Source: Ichthyophis bannanicus (lineage: Eukaryota > Chordata > Amphibia > Gymnophiona > Ichthyophiidae). Taken from it: a stretch of DNA of 64,000 nucleotides. The stretch spans positions 1,356,289,834 through 1,356,353,833 of the forward strand of contig CM066033.1 in assembly GCA_033557465.1 (NCBI GenBank). Direction: 5' to 3'. The stretch's first letter is position 1. The number at the start of each line of letters is the position of its first letter. Below, one piece after another: positions 32,236 to 42,559 of this stretch. The position numbers were made by a program, and so were the translations under genes. A model generated the notes under the pieces. The model made no database searches and was not told the origin of the DNA. It worked only from the letters and a program-made list of their open reading frames with translations.

Positions 32236-33349
32236 GAAATTTTGGTACACCTCTTAATAACATCTGTAAGAGTGCAGAGGTCTACCATCCAATCACTCAA
32301 TCAAGTCCTTCATCCATTTAGTTTGTTTTCCTCCTTCCTTGTAAGTCAGAAAGGTGAGACTAGTTTAATCTATTTACTTAAATCTGAGTCTAGTGTCACT
32401 ACTCTGGTTAAGGTCACATCTCCAGTCATTCCATCTTACTGTACCAGAGTAGTTGATACCTGCACCCGGGTTACACATGCATTGACCTATTAGTGCCCTT
32501 TAATGTAAGTGTGAGGACTTCACTAAAACAGATGCGCCAGCCCTTGTGTATATTTAAAATTGATTGATACTTACCCCCTTGAAGAGGTTTCTGCCTTTAA
32601 GGACACAAATCCTGGCATGGATGCTTGTTACCAGCTTTGGAAATTACAATCCTCAACATACAGACTGCTAAAGCAAATCTCAAAGCGGATTATAATGAGA
32701 AACATTTTTAAAACTGCCAGAAAGTGTTTGACTAACTTTTTAGTCAGCAACAGGGAGGTTGAATCCTGCATTACTGATATTTTTTGAATTTGAGGCAGTT
32801 GTTGGTTGCCAGCTTATGGCTAAGAAGCATCAAGAGTCTGCTCCTAGTTTTGGGAGAGAAAAACTTGGGAGTTGGGTTTCAACTATACTCCAGTGGAACA
32901 ATAGACTGTCAGGGTAAATGAGCAGATGATCCTTTTTCCAGTATCCATGTGCATCACAGGTCGCACCCCATGAAGTCCACAGAGTCTGAGTTCCAAAGGG
33001 AGTATCTTGATAGTGCTGTAAGAGAGATGAAAGGGAAAACAAAGTCTTGTTAGATGGTGTTAAGTACAATAATGTTGGTGACACTGATGCTCAGAGGGCA
33101 GCTCGCCATGCTTCTTGGTCTGCAAAATGGCTTGAAATGAAGGGCTGAATCCTACCGCAAATGAAAACCTGCCGTTAGATGCACATTTGCAGGAGAGAGA
33201 AACCAATTAAGTGCCTAGGCAAGGAGCCCAAGAAATGTGATAGTAGTGCTCCATTTTCAGCAACACCATAGTGCCAAAGTATGAATGGCCACTATAGCGA
33301 TGGTGCAAATGGGGCATAGGGGGCCGCAGGCGGGACATGTAGCATGTAG
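32236..33349. other. Unclassified non-coding DNA
   Basis: Short frames only, without motifs. It could contain a decayed element; I cannot name it. Confidence 0.3.
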
Positions 33350-33665
33350 ATTTTGGGTATGGCCCAGACAGGGCAGATTGGCCAGGATGCATCTTCACAG
33401 GGTGTGGGGCAATGGCTGGGACACTGTAGTGCCTGATCACCACCTGCATGGACAGCGTGGCCACAGCATGGCATGCTGGGAGGGCACTCACTTTGACCGA
33501 GCAGTGACCATGCAGGTCTAGGTTCCCACATAGTGCTCTGCACTATCTTCTTCCAGTGATATATTTGTGTTCCCCAGTCCTGGGGTCCCAATCACTAAGA
33601 TGCCTGCTTGCTGCACATAGTTCCTCTGTGAGCAGGCCGGTGGACTGTCTGCAGTTAGACTGTGC
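33350..33665 (+). repeat. Dispersed repeat, copy B
   Basis: Matches 440-800: GATTGGCCAGGATGC, GGCAATGGCTGGGACACTG, GGGAGGGCACTC, GACCGAGCAGTGA, CACATAGTGCT and GACTGTCTGCAGTT in the same order. The palindromic MITE seen in copies A and C is not visible here. Confidence 0.7.
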
Positions 33666-35119
33666 ATGGTCAGAACACCTTTAAGGTACAGTCTGGCTGT
33701 GCTGTCTGCTAGTGACTGGCAGACAGTGGTGGGAGGCAATTGGGGTTTTCCAGACCTGACCCCAGCATTGCTGCTGGTCTGCCACTGCCCCAGTCATCGG
33801 TATGGCTCTGGCCCACCAGCCCTGGAGGGTTGTCTCCTACAAACAAGATGGAGGTTGCTTCCCTGGGGCGGGGGCACCTGTTCTTAACCTACAAAAAGGG
33901 TGATGTGGGCCCTTTGGGGTATGTAGTATATACCACTGCAACCTATCAAGGCACTGCTACACACACCTCATGCAATTCTAGGAACCCCTCTGCCCTGATA
34001 ACAGCTGCCCATATCAGCCAGACTCTAAAACAGGGTACACACCAATCTGGCTGGTGTCTGGTCCCACAGGGCCACATGTGACTGCAGGATACAGATGGAC
34101 ACCAAATTACCTTCAGCTGCACTGCAAAGAACACCTATCACACACTGGTAGTGATGGGGATGTACAGCAGGACCTATCTCTAGCACCACATGTACTGCGG
34201 ATGTAGTGCTGGCCACCCATCCTATCCCTCAGGGTGAACACAGAACCTGCACAATGGCATGGTCTGTAGCTACTCTGTGCCAGTATCACACACTGTCAGT
34301 TCGTCTTTCCAAGCTGAGGTACCAGAGAGGTGCAGACCCCATTTGGTGATCAGCTGTAGACTGCTATTCAGCATGTGCATTGCATCATGGGTACTGGTGG
34401 GGTTACCCTATCTTGGCACTCAGAGAAGACAGTTTGTGCAGTGACCTGCGGTCCTTCTGTACGCAGACATTGCTGTGACATACACCATGGAGGTATAGCC
34501 TACTGGTTAATACATTGCCATTCTTGGCAGTGTTCATGGGTGCAGTTCCTCATTGTTCCCTCCTCTCATGCCTGTCCTACTCAAATAGTGTGCATGCCTG
34601 TAGAGGTCATATTTTTGCAGATCTGTGCTTCCAGCCCATAATACCCTCGCCACAATTGCTAACATTCCCTCGGTCCATCTATCTGCGTCTGTCAGCTGTG
34701 TAGAGTCCTGTCTGCCAGTGCAGGCTGCCACCCCATGTCATGCACTGCTACCCTTTCCTGCATTGTGCCTCTTCATGCTTGCCTCGCCTGTGCCCGATCT
34801 GCATGGCACCACCACTCCTCTGTCCACCCATCATTGTAACTATCCTGCCACCTCCGCCTCCACTGGGGGACACGTATTCCCATCGTCTGCCACTAACTGT
34901 TTTTACGGTACTTTACATTGCCAACACCCTGTGCTGTGGTACAGCTGCCCCACCATGTTTGTCATCAGTACTGGCAGCCACATGGGATGCCCTCAGACAT
35001 GGCAGGTCCAGCGGCTCCCAGCTCTACCTCCTTCACTCACCTGTTCATTGCCTTTCCTGAGTGCTCTATCTAGTGTTAGGGCTACATCTGTCTCTGTTCC
35101 GCACAGGTCATGCATGTCA
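33666..35119. other. Non-coding repeat DNA with ~380-bp repeat segments
   Basis: Segments 34400-34555 and 34612-34770 match 24190-24350 and 24020-24190. The rest is CA/CT-rich with no gene. Confidence 0.45.
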
Positions 35120-35350
35120 TCCTGAGGCACCTTGCAGTCCCTAGGGCACACTAACCTAGGACACCATAACCTTGTTAGGCCACCTTAACCTATGGTTCCA
35201 TAGCCCAGGGTGCCTTTTGCGGTGCCTTGTCCAAGGGTGCCTAATATGGCACTTAGCGTAGGAGGCCCTATAGGGCGCCTTACGAGGCACCTTACAGGGC
35301 ACCTTACTAGGCACCTTACATGGCACCTTATTGGGCACCTTACAAGGCAC
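35120..35350. repeat. 15-bp minisatellite GGCACCTTAC
   Basis: Variants of GGGCACCTTACAAGGC repeat about every 15 bp, most regularly at 35275-35350. The repeated peptides it encodes on either strand are an artefact of the 15-bp period. It is similar to the interior of the MITE at 24394-24669. Confidence 0.8.
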
Positions 35351-35890
35351 CTTATTTATTTATTTTATTTATTTAATGCTTTTCTATACCGCACTATTCG
35401 GCATCAGCGCGGTTTACAAGGAACAGGTTTGTACAATGAGGAACAGCCGTACATTGAACTTACATAGAACAGGGAATTTAAACATGGATAACAGGTGAAC
35501 TTTATACATAATATACAATAGGGAGATTTAAACAAGGATAACAGGAGAACTTTGTACATGATATACAAAAGGGGATTGCATCATATCTGAGTTTATGATA
35601 CAGGCCCTAAAGGGGATAGTTGGGTGAGGTGGAGAGTTATTGGGGATTGGTTAGGCAGCGTTGGATTGATAGGCTATAGGGTCATGTGATACTGTCTAGG
35701 TGATGCTGTTGGAGTTACCAAAGTGTTGTATAAATAGGTGCTGTTTGAGGGCTTTTCTGAATTGGGGGAGGTTGTTTATGGACCGGATTTCTGTTGGGAG
35801 GGAATTCCAGCATGAAGGGGCAAACAGGGCAAAGGCACGCTTTCTAGTGGATTCGTTGCTTTTTGTGATGGCTTTTGGAAATCCCATCAG
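35351..35890 (-). mobile_element. L2-like LINE 3' end
   Basis: The minus-strand frame near 35887-35696 contains RAFALFAPSCWNSLPTEIR and LKQHLFIQHF, the L2-like C-terminus. The 3' terminal TGTAAACCGCGCTGATGCC and AAATA-type tail end at 35351, directly against the minisatellite. Confidence 0.85.
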
Positions 35891-35894
35891 CCCG

Positions 35895-36150
35895 GGCGGG
35901 ATTAACAGAGCCGCGAGAAAGGAAACTCTCGCGGCTCTGAAAGAAGCCCGTGTTTTGGGACTTGAAGAAAGCTGATGATGCAGGGAGGCTCTGCCGGGCA
36001 GGGGGGCCCCGCGGCAGAACTCTTGATGCTGCCGCGGCAGAAGCAGCCGGTTTGTTGTTTTTTTTTAAACTTGGGATGCTGAAGAATGTTTTTTGCGCAG
36101 GGCCCCCTGAAACGCGAGGCCCTGTGCAAAAAACATTCTTGCTCAATGGA
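35895..36150. repeat. GC-rich fold-back segment
   Basis: Contains GAGCCGCGAGA with TCTCGCGGCTC (35911-35938) and GAATGTTTTTTGCGCAGGGCC with GGCCCTGTGCAAAAAACATTC (36083-36140), plus CTGCCGCGGCAG (36030) shared in style with the palindromes at 22843 and 55125. Probably a partial relative of those palindrome-bearing elements. Confidence 0.6.
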
Positions 36151-36559
36151 CGGGCCGGCCCTGCTGTTCACCACATTAAAGCATGGCCTGTCTGCACTAA
36201 CTGCAGGGGGACGGATGTACATACTCCCTTGCAATTAGCTAGAAGCCCTGCACTGCTCATGTGGTCCATATCGTGCATTACTGGCATGGGGTTTAGTACA
36301 CATGCCCCATAGAGAGTAATTTTACAACAGGTTGTCTAGATCAGGGGGTCAAGCAGGCGCTTATTTTGGACCTATTTACAGCTGTAGATATTTACAGCAG
36401 ATTAGAATCATGCAAATCTAGAAGCACGATGTGAAAAAAAGACCATATGGCCTATACGTCTGCCCTTCCATGCACTTGGGAGACGGGGTAATTGTTAGCA
36501 CATAAATTGCATGTGAATCTGCATATTTATAAAAGATATACATAAAGTGTGATTCTGCC
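36151..36559. other. Non-coding, MITE end near 36300
   Basis: GGGGTTTAGTACACATGCCCC at 36290-36310 resembles the GGTATGTTTACTAA MITE ends. The remainder is unclassified. Confidence 0.3.
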
Positions 36560-37073
36560 CCTGAACACATCTAGTTCCGCCTAAAGATTGCTCCAAAACC
36601 AAACAGACCACCTCCAACAGGGCACTATCATTATATGCATCAAACTTATGGAACTCCCTCCCAGAGGATATTAGAAACACAAAGGACACCAAGGACTTCA
36701 GAAAACAGTTGAAGACACTCCAGTACATAGAATACTTTGGCGACATCACATAGAGCACCACCAACTGTCCACACATACACTAACAGTCCATGAAATGAAC
36801 ACCACCAAACGAACACTACCACCAAACAAACACTACCAATTTGTAAATACGTCATGCTAATTATGCTGTTAGGTTTTGATCTTATTAAGCTTCCTGCATG
36901 CTGGGCGACCCCACCCTGTTTATAATATTAAATGTAAGGTTAAATGTCAACTGTTTGAGTTAAGTGCAAACCACCTCGTTATAATACAAACCTGTTGGAG
37001 CTGTAATGTAAACCACATTGATTTAAGGAAAGGGCGGTATATAAATCTTGTTAAATAAAATAAATAAATAAAT
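36560..37073 (+). mobile_element. L2-like LINE 3' end
   Basis: The plus strand reads LWNSLPEDIRNTKDTKDFRK (about 36650-36710), then a 3' UTR with GTAAACCACATTGATTTAAG, GCGGTATATAAAT and an AAATA-type tail at 37045-37073. Confidence 0.8.
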
Positions 37074-37199
37074 CTACTACAAAGTTGTATACAAGTCATC
37101 GAGCACATTTGTATATGTAAGGTTCTTTTATCTACAGACGTTTATGCATGTAGAGTCGCATCTAGGTGCAAAAATGCTTTCACAAAATTATCCCATTCA

Positions 37200-37375
37200 G
37201 GGGTGGCAGAAGGCCTTTTCCTTTAGGGGGCACAAACTCCACCCCACGAGCAGAGATCCCTTCTGTTTTGCCCGTGGAGATTTGATCTCCTGCACGCAGA
37301 CAGGAAGGGTCTTTGCCATGATCGCGGCAAAGACCCTTCCCGTTCTGCCTGCAGGGAGGTAGCAGAGACGAGGAC
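37200..37375. repeat. Hairpin element
   Basis: AAGGGTCTTTGCC with GGCAAAGACCCTT (37307-37340) forms an exact hairpin around ATGATCGC. An outer, weaker inverted repeat (GCAGAAGGC...GCCTGCAGG) surrounds it. MITE-like. Confidence 0.65.
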
Positions 37376-37379
37376 AGAA

Positions 37380-37505
37380 ATTGAATTCAAGAAAGCATGG
37401 GACCAACACAGAAGATCTCTAAAGGGAAAAAAGGGACTATAGTAATTGGTATGGAAGAGCAGACCGGATAGGCCATAGAGTCTTTTTCTGCTGTCATGTT
37501 TCTAA
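37380..37505 (+). mobile_element. CR1-type LINE 3' tip, second subtype
   Basis: Ends GCAGACCGGATAGGCC...TCTTTTTCTGCTGTCATGTTTC, a terminal phrase also at 38160-38225 and 39740-39790. Confidence 0.6.
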
Positions 37506-37639
37506 GTTTAATTTATTAATACTTTCAGAAATCTGGTGTGGAAGGATTTGGGAAGACTAGAAGAAATACCTAAATGTCAAAAACAATGGTGGAATATCTC
37601 TAACATTATAGTGAGAAAATACTAATGATATTGCTATTA

Positions 37640-38070
37640 CCAGAACTGATAAATGAGGTGCTATAATCATACTGGATAAGGATCATTATATGGAGGAAAC
37701 CAATAGGCAAATATTGTATGAAAAGTTTAATCATAAATTGTTAAGTGATCCAACTGCAATTCTTCCAAGCTTTAATTGGTCAAAGTTTTTTTCTAACTGC
37801 TAACTGTTGGAAAAACATCCTTACATGCCAATTATTTACTTTCTTCCCAAAATTCATGAAGATTGCCATCATCCACTGGGTTGTGTGATAGTTTCTACTA
37901 AAGGATTTAGTTTAGAGGCCCTCTTTAAATATATTGATCTTTTTTGCATCCAGAATTGAAGAATACAAAATTATATCTACAGGATACCTCTTGTCTTATT
38001 CAATTACTGGCAGAGATCAACGATATTACAAAGATTACACAGATGGCTACCTTTGATGTAAGGTAGTAGA
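37640..38070 (+). pseudogene. Penelope-like element reverse transcriptase fragment
   Basis: Conceptual frames show AIIILDKDHYMEETNRQILY, a LPKIHED motif (about 37850) and PLGCVIVSTKGFSLEALFKY, then LKNTKLYLQDTSCLIQLLAEI and MATFDV. This order (KGG-like start, LPKIHK, PxRPIVS, DxxSLYT-like end) is that of Penelope-like RT fingers and palm. Several stops and shifts. The GIY-YIG endonuclease is not seen. Confidence 0.7.
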
Positions 38071-38074
38071 GACA

Positions 38075-38225
38075 AAGACTATATGTGAATTCAGGAACAC
38101 TAGGGACAAACACAGAAGATCTCTGAAGGAGAAAAAGAGAGTATTGAGCTTAGCAGTTGGTATGGAAGGGCAGACTGGATAGGCCGTACGGTCTTTATCT
38201 GCCATCATGTTTCTATGTTTCGTCA
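38075..38225 (+). mobile_element. CR1-type LINE 3' tip, second subtype
   Basis: GGGCAGACTGGATAGGCC, GGTCTTTATCTGCC and a CATGTTTCTATGT tail repeated twice at the end. Confidence 0.65.
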
Positions 38226-38384
38226 TGTTTCTATGTCTCTTCTTCTGCCCCCAGGGGGTGGGATCCTCACAGGCAGTCTGCTGCCTGCCATGCCATGATT
38301 TTTGGTGGGGCCAGGATCCGTGTGGCCCACCCCTTTCCGATGACTGTGATCCCCTTGGTTTTCAAAGAAGGGGAAGCTGTAATA

Positions 38385-38550
38385 CTAGAGGGCATAAAAC
38401 AAAGCTGCAAGGAGGTAAATTTAAAAGCAACATCAGGAAATACTTTTTCACTGAATGCCCTCCTGATGGAGGCGATGAGGGCAAATACATACAATTCAAA
38501 ATGGCATGGAACAGACACAGTGGATCCCTTTATAGCAAGAGGATAAAATA
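38385..38550 (+). mobile_element. CR1-like ORF2 C-terminal fragment
   Basis: Reads NTRGHKTKLQGGKFKSNIRK and YFFTE, equivalent to RGHAMKLQGKLFKTNKRKYF in the CR1 copy at 44500-44560. Short and isolated. Confidence 0.55.
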
Positions 38551-38606
38551 AAAATATACTTAACTATTTTTTTATACTTCAACAAATAGAGAGGGGTGAC
38601 CTGCAT

Positions 38607-38640
38607 GGAGCAGCATAAGATATGCCATACTGGGTCCCAT
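38607..38640 (-). mobile_element. CR1-like 3' tip fragment
   Basis: CATAAGATATGCCATACTGGG is the reverse complement of the CR1-like 3' end seen at 44833-44846 and 42228-42250. Confidence 0.55.
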
Positions 38641-38679
38641 AGAAGTATTACAGCAATCTGATGCAGCTGTTACTGTACT

Positions 38680-39433
38680 TACAAGGCTCTGCCAAGACAT
38701 TCGGAAAACAACATCATGGCCAACTGACTGGAAAAGATCTGTGTTTATACCAATACTAAAGAAGGGTGATCTTTCATCGCACAATTGCTCTGATCCCACA
38801 TGCCAGCAAGATTCTACTGAAGATTATTCAACAGACAATCATATCTGGAACAAGAACTACCTGAAGTGCAAGCAGGGTTCAGGAAAGGGCGAGGAACGAG
38901 ACGTCATCGTGGATGTGAGATGGATCCTTAAAAAAGACTAAAGAATACCAAAAGGATATCTATTTGTGCTTTATATGCTATAGCAAGGCTTTTGTCACTG
39001 TAAACCATGAGAAACTCTGGACCACATTAAGAAGCATGGGTATACCAGAATACCTGATCGTTCTCTTGCACAATCTGTATATTGATCAAGAAGCAACAGT
39101 TCGAACGGAACAAGGAGAAACAGAATGGTTTAAAATAAGCAAAGGTGTACGACAAGGCTGCATACTTTCCCCCACCTGTTTAATTTATATGCAGAACAAA
39201 TCATCAGAGAAGCAGGATTGTATGAAGACAACAGGTGTGAAGATTGGTGGAAGACTCATCAACAACCTTCGCTATGCTGATGATACTACATTCCTGGCTG
39301 AAAGTGAAGCTGATCTGAAACATTTGCTTCTCACGATCAAAGAACATAGTCTCAAAATGGGCCTGCACCTTAATGTAAAGAAGACAAAGATCTTGACAAC
39401 TGGCAAAATCAACAAGTTCATCGTTGAAGACTG
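38680..39433 (+). pseudogene. RTE/BovB-like LINE reverse transcriptase fragment
   Basis: SKAFVTVNHEKLWTTLRSMG, LHNLYIDQEATVRTEQGETE, GVRQGCILSP, LINNLRYADDTTFLAE and LHLNVKKTKIL appear in the order and wording of RTE/BovB RT. The YADD catalytic motif is intact. Frameshifts lie upstream (38740-38960) and a stop follows WILKKD. It ends abruptly at a CR1-like fragment. The reverse transcriptase primes on cut genomic DNA in the family; this copy is dead. Confidence 0.85.
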
Positions 39434-39668
39434 TTAGTGTAGCTGGGTTTAAAAAAGGTTTGACAAGTTCCTGGAGGAAAGGTCCATAAACCATTATTAA
39501 GAAGGGACCCAGGATATCAATGCTTGACCCAGTACAAGCATTGCGGAACCTGTGTCTTTTGGGGAAACTGCTAGGTATGTATGACCTAGATTGGCCACTG
39601 TTCAAAACAGGATACTGGGATTGATGGACCTTGGTCTGACCCAGTATGGCATATCTTATGTTAAGCAG
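39434..39668 (+). mobile_element. CR1-like LINE 3' end
   Basis: Matches 44614-44846 closely, from VSVAGFKKG coding through TATGGCATATCTTATGTT. Confidence 0.85.
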
Positions 39669-39795
39669 GTACAACCCTAAACAAAGGCATAGAGGGAGTA
39701 ACCTGTACAGAGCGCAAGGTACAGCTACTCTAACCACCTTACTGGGCAAACTAGATGGACCATACTGCTCTTTATCTGCCATCATTATACATTAT
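39669..39795 (+). mobile_element. CR1-type LINE 3' tip, second subtype
   Basis: AACTAGATGGACCATACTGC followed by TCTTTATCTGCCATCAT. The reverse-complement phrase occurs at 58318-58372. Confidence 0.55.
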
Positions 39796-41432
39796 TTAAT
39801 TATTATGCAGAAACACGTTAAAGTACCACATTTATGCAGACGATCTCATGTTATATGCCCCTTTCACGACTAACAATCCAGACTTCACTCTATACAATCT
39901 TACTTCAATGACATGACACACTGGTTAAAAGAGCACGGCCTTGTGATCAACTTCAATAAGACCAAAGTCCTCATCATTACTCGAGACCCATCCTACTTAT
40001 CTCCAAAAGCAATCATAATCAACGACATTAACCTCCCTGCCAAAACCAAAGTTAAATATCTGGGTATAACATTTGCAAACTCATATCAAGAAAACCTCTG
40101 CTTCAGCATATCATAAAATCAAGATACTAAACAACCTCCGACCATTATTAGATCCTAGGCTCTTTTGTACAGTATGTCAAGTCGTTATCACCCCGCATCT
40201 TGATTGCTGTAATTCAATTCTTCAAGGCCTACCGAAATACGTCCTCCTTCCCCTACAACTAGCTTAAAACACTGCTGCGCTCCTGATCTCAACAATATCA
40301 AGACAAGAGCACATCACCCCAGAACTTAAAAAGCTTACACAGGGTACCTATGCAGACACACATAAAATACAAATCAAGCATGAATACATACATAACCATA
40401 CATAACATAACTGCAAACTGCCTCTATATCCTCATGCAAGGGATGCCAAACATTAGATTGAGAAGGCACAAAATCAAAACCTTCTCAAAATACCAGGAAA
40501 CAAAGCAAACAGCACTTAAGCAACATGTCAGAGAACATTCTCTATCTATGGTCCATCCTTGTGGAATTCCCTCCCAAGCAACATAAGAGCAATAGAAGAT
40601 TTAAAAGACTTCTGGAAAAAAATTAAAACACATCTTACAGGAACTTTTTGACTCAGATACATAATCCTCCCAAGATAGATCTTTTATCACTCAACAACTC
40701 CAATTCAGCCTCATATCAACAAGTGTCTATGAAAGACCTAGACAAGATTCTCAAGAGCAGAGATGTCTCTCGACATACAAAGATTCAACTTGTTCAAGCC
40801 ATGGTATTTTCAATAACATCATAAGGATGTGAAAGCTGGACAGTGAAAAAGAAAGAGGAAGAAAATTGATGCCTTTGTATTATGGTGCTGACAGCGAATA
40901 CCGTGTATACCATGGACTGCCTGAAGAACAAACCAGTCAGTACTAGAGGAGATCAAGCCTAAGCTTTCTTTAGAAGCTCAGATGATAAGACTTCGACTTT
41001 CATACTTTGGACACATCATGTGAAGAGAGAAAGACATTATGCTTGGCAAGATAGAAGGTCAACGCAAAAGAGGAAGGCCAGCAATGAGATGGATCGATAC
41101 AATAACAGCAGCTATGGGTACCAGTCTGTCAACAATGAGCCGCCTGACTGAAAACCGAACACAATTTAGGACAACTATCCAGAGCATCGCCATGAGTCGA
41201 CACCGACTCGAAGACACTTAACAACAACAACAACAACCCCAATTCAGCCTCATATCAACAAGTGTCCAAAATAATCCCTCCAATTGATAATGCCCTTGTA
41301 ACTGCATTTTACCTATGATTCCTCACTGTATTGTAATTCTTAAGTATCTGTTCCACAAGTTTTTGTTCTACGTAACTCTTAAGTTCTGTTCTATGTATAA
41401 AAGAAATGTTAAATAAATAAAATAAATAACAG
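39796..41432 (+). pseudogene. L2-like LINE 3' part, interrupted by RTE fragment
   Basis: Left part 39796-40727: HWLKEHGLVINFNKTKVLI, VKYLGITFANS, LFCTVCQVVITPHLDCCNSI and LQGLPK mark the RT thumb and C-terminus. Right part 41267-41432: 3' UTR ending in an AAATA-type tail. Between them lies an RTE fragment with a 28-bp target duplication. Multiple stops and frameshifts. Confidence 0.8.
40728..41238 (+). mobile_element. RTE/BovB-like 3' fragment with 28-bp duplication
   Basis: 5'-truncated copy. CESWTVKKKEEE, then FGHIM and MLGKIEGQRKRGRPAMRWID and SRHRLED match the RTE/BovB C-terminus. It ends in an (ACA)n tail at 41220-41236. The 28 bases 40700-40727 are repeated exactly at 41239-41266, a target-site duplication that proves insertion into the L2-like copy. 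Confidence 0.92.
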
Positions 41433-41950
41433 TTACTATGTTATTATATTAATAAGACCCACTAGAAATAATGAGATTCGTGCTAAATAACATGCATTAC
41501 ATTGCATTAACAAGTTAATACATTTTAGTAAATAAGGCCCAGAATTGTTTATTTTACAACCATAAAAAAACTGAAAATCCTTTAAGAATCCCCTTCCCAG
41601 AGGGTCCTGATGGAAAGCGCTTGTGGCATATTAAAAAGAAACTCGCAGAATGTATTTCCCCCTAGCCTTTCCCCAAGTTTTGCCGCTTTTGACCACAGCG
41701 GACAAAGGGCTGATGGAATTTTAAAGGTACATTTTTTTGCTGTTAAACGCTTTGAAAAATGTTTTTTTATTAAAGCAATTATTTAAAAAGATCTTTCCCT
41801 CATTCTATTCCTATGGGAAAAATCAGAGTGGCCTATGGTTTCTTACTTCAATACAACTGGAAATTAATGTAAAGTGAAAATCAATGACATGTATGCATTA
41901 ATCTTTACCCTTGTATGAGTTATAATTTTGTATCCAACATTGTTACATTA
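41433..41950. other. AT-rich DNA, nothing recognised
   Basis: No coding signal. ATTTTAGTAAATAAGGCCC near 41522 resembles a MITE end. Confidence 0.3.
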
Positions 41951-42030
41951 TGGGGTATGATTACAAAGCAGCGGTAGCGACTAGGCTATCGCACGGAGGC
42001 CGCTACCTCTGCTTTGTAAACATACACCTA
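41951..42030. mobile_element. Short hairpin MITE (80 bp)
   Basis: GGGGTATGATTACAAAGCAG and its complement CTGCTTTGTAAACATAC flank GCGGTAGCGACTAGG...GGCCGCTACC. Same end type as 1546-1674. Confidence 0.75.
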
Positions 42031-42217
42031 TGTTTTATTATTTAATCTGCTTGAAGCAGATGGTATTGCTAGGCTACTCTCAGTGAACACCAGGTGGCAG
42101 TACAGCCTGACGTAAGCAACCCAGCAAAAATCCTCAGTCCCCTTTAAACCTTTTGTTGAATTATTGCAGCATGTAGTTTATTTAAAGGTATGCTGAACAA
42201 GGAATAACCCTTAAGAA

Positions 42218-42559
42218 CATAAGAACATAAGATATGCCATACTGGGTCAGACCAAGGTCCATCAAGCCCAGTATCCTGTTTCCAACAGTGGCCAATCAAG
42301 GTCATAAGTACCTAGCAGTTTCCCCAAAAGACACAGGTTACTCAATGCTTGTATTGGGTCAAGCAGTGATATCCCGTGTCCCTTTTAATAATGGTTTATG
42401 GACCTTTCCTCCAGGAACTTGTACAAACCTTTTTTAAACCCAGCTACACTAACAGCTTTTAGTACATCCTCCGGTAACAAATTCCACAGTTTGATTACAC
42501 GTTGAGTGAAAAATTATTTTCTCTTATTAGTCTTAAATAGGTTGCCCTGTAGCTTCATT
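42218..42559 (-). mobile_element. Outer CR1 LINE, 3' part
   Basis: Minus strand: C-terminus with FKTNKRK and VSVAGFKKG equivalents, then the 3' UTR ending TATCTTATGTTCTTATGTTC at 42218. Its upstream continuation resumes at 45389 after the inserted L2-like element; the CR1 sequence CCTGTAGCTTCATT^GCATG is split exactly there. Confidence 0.85.

Noticed and set aside
35156..35467. Repetitive VPCKVPSK / LTRHLTGHL proteins
   Set aside because: Artefact of a 15-bp minisatellite that leaves no stop codons in several frames.
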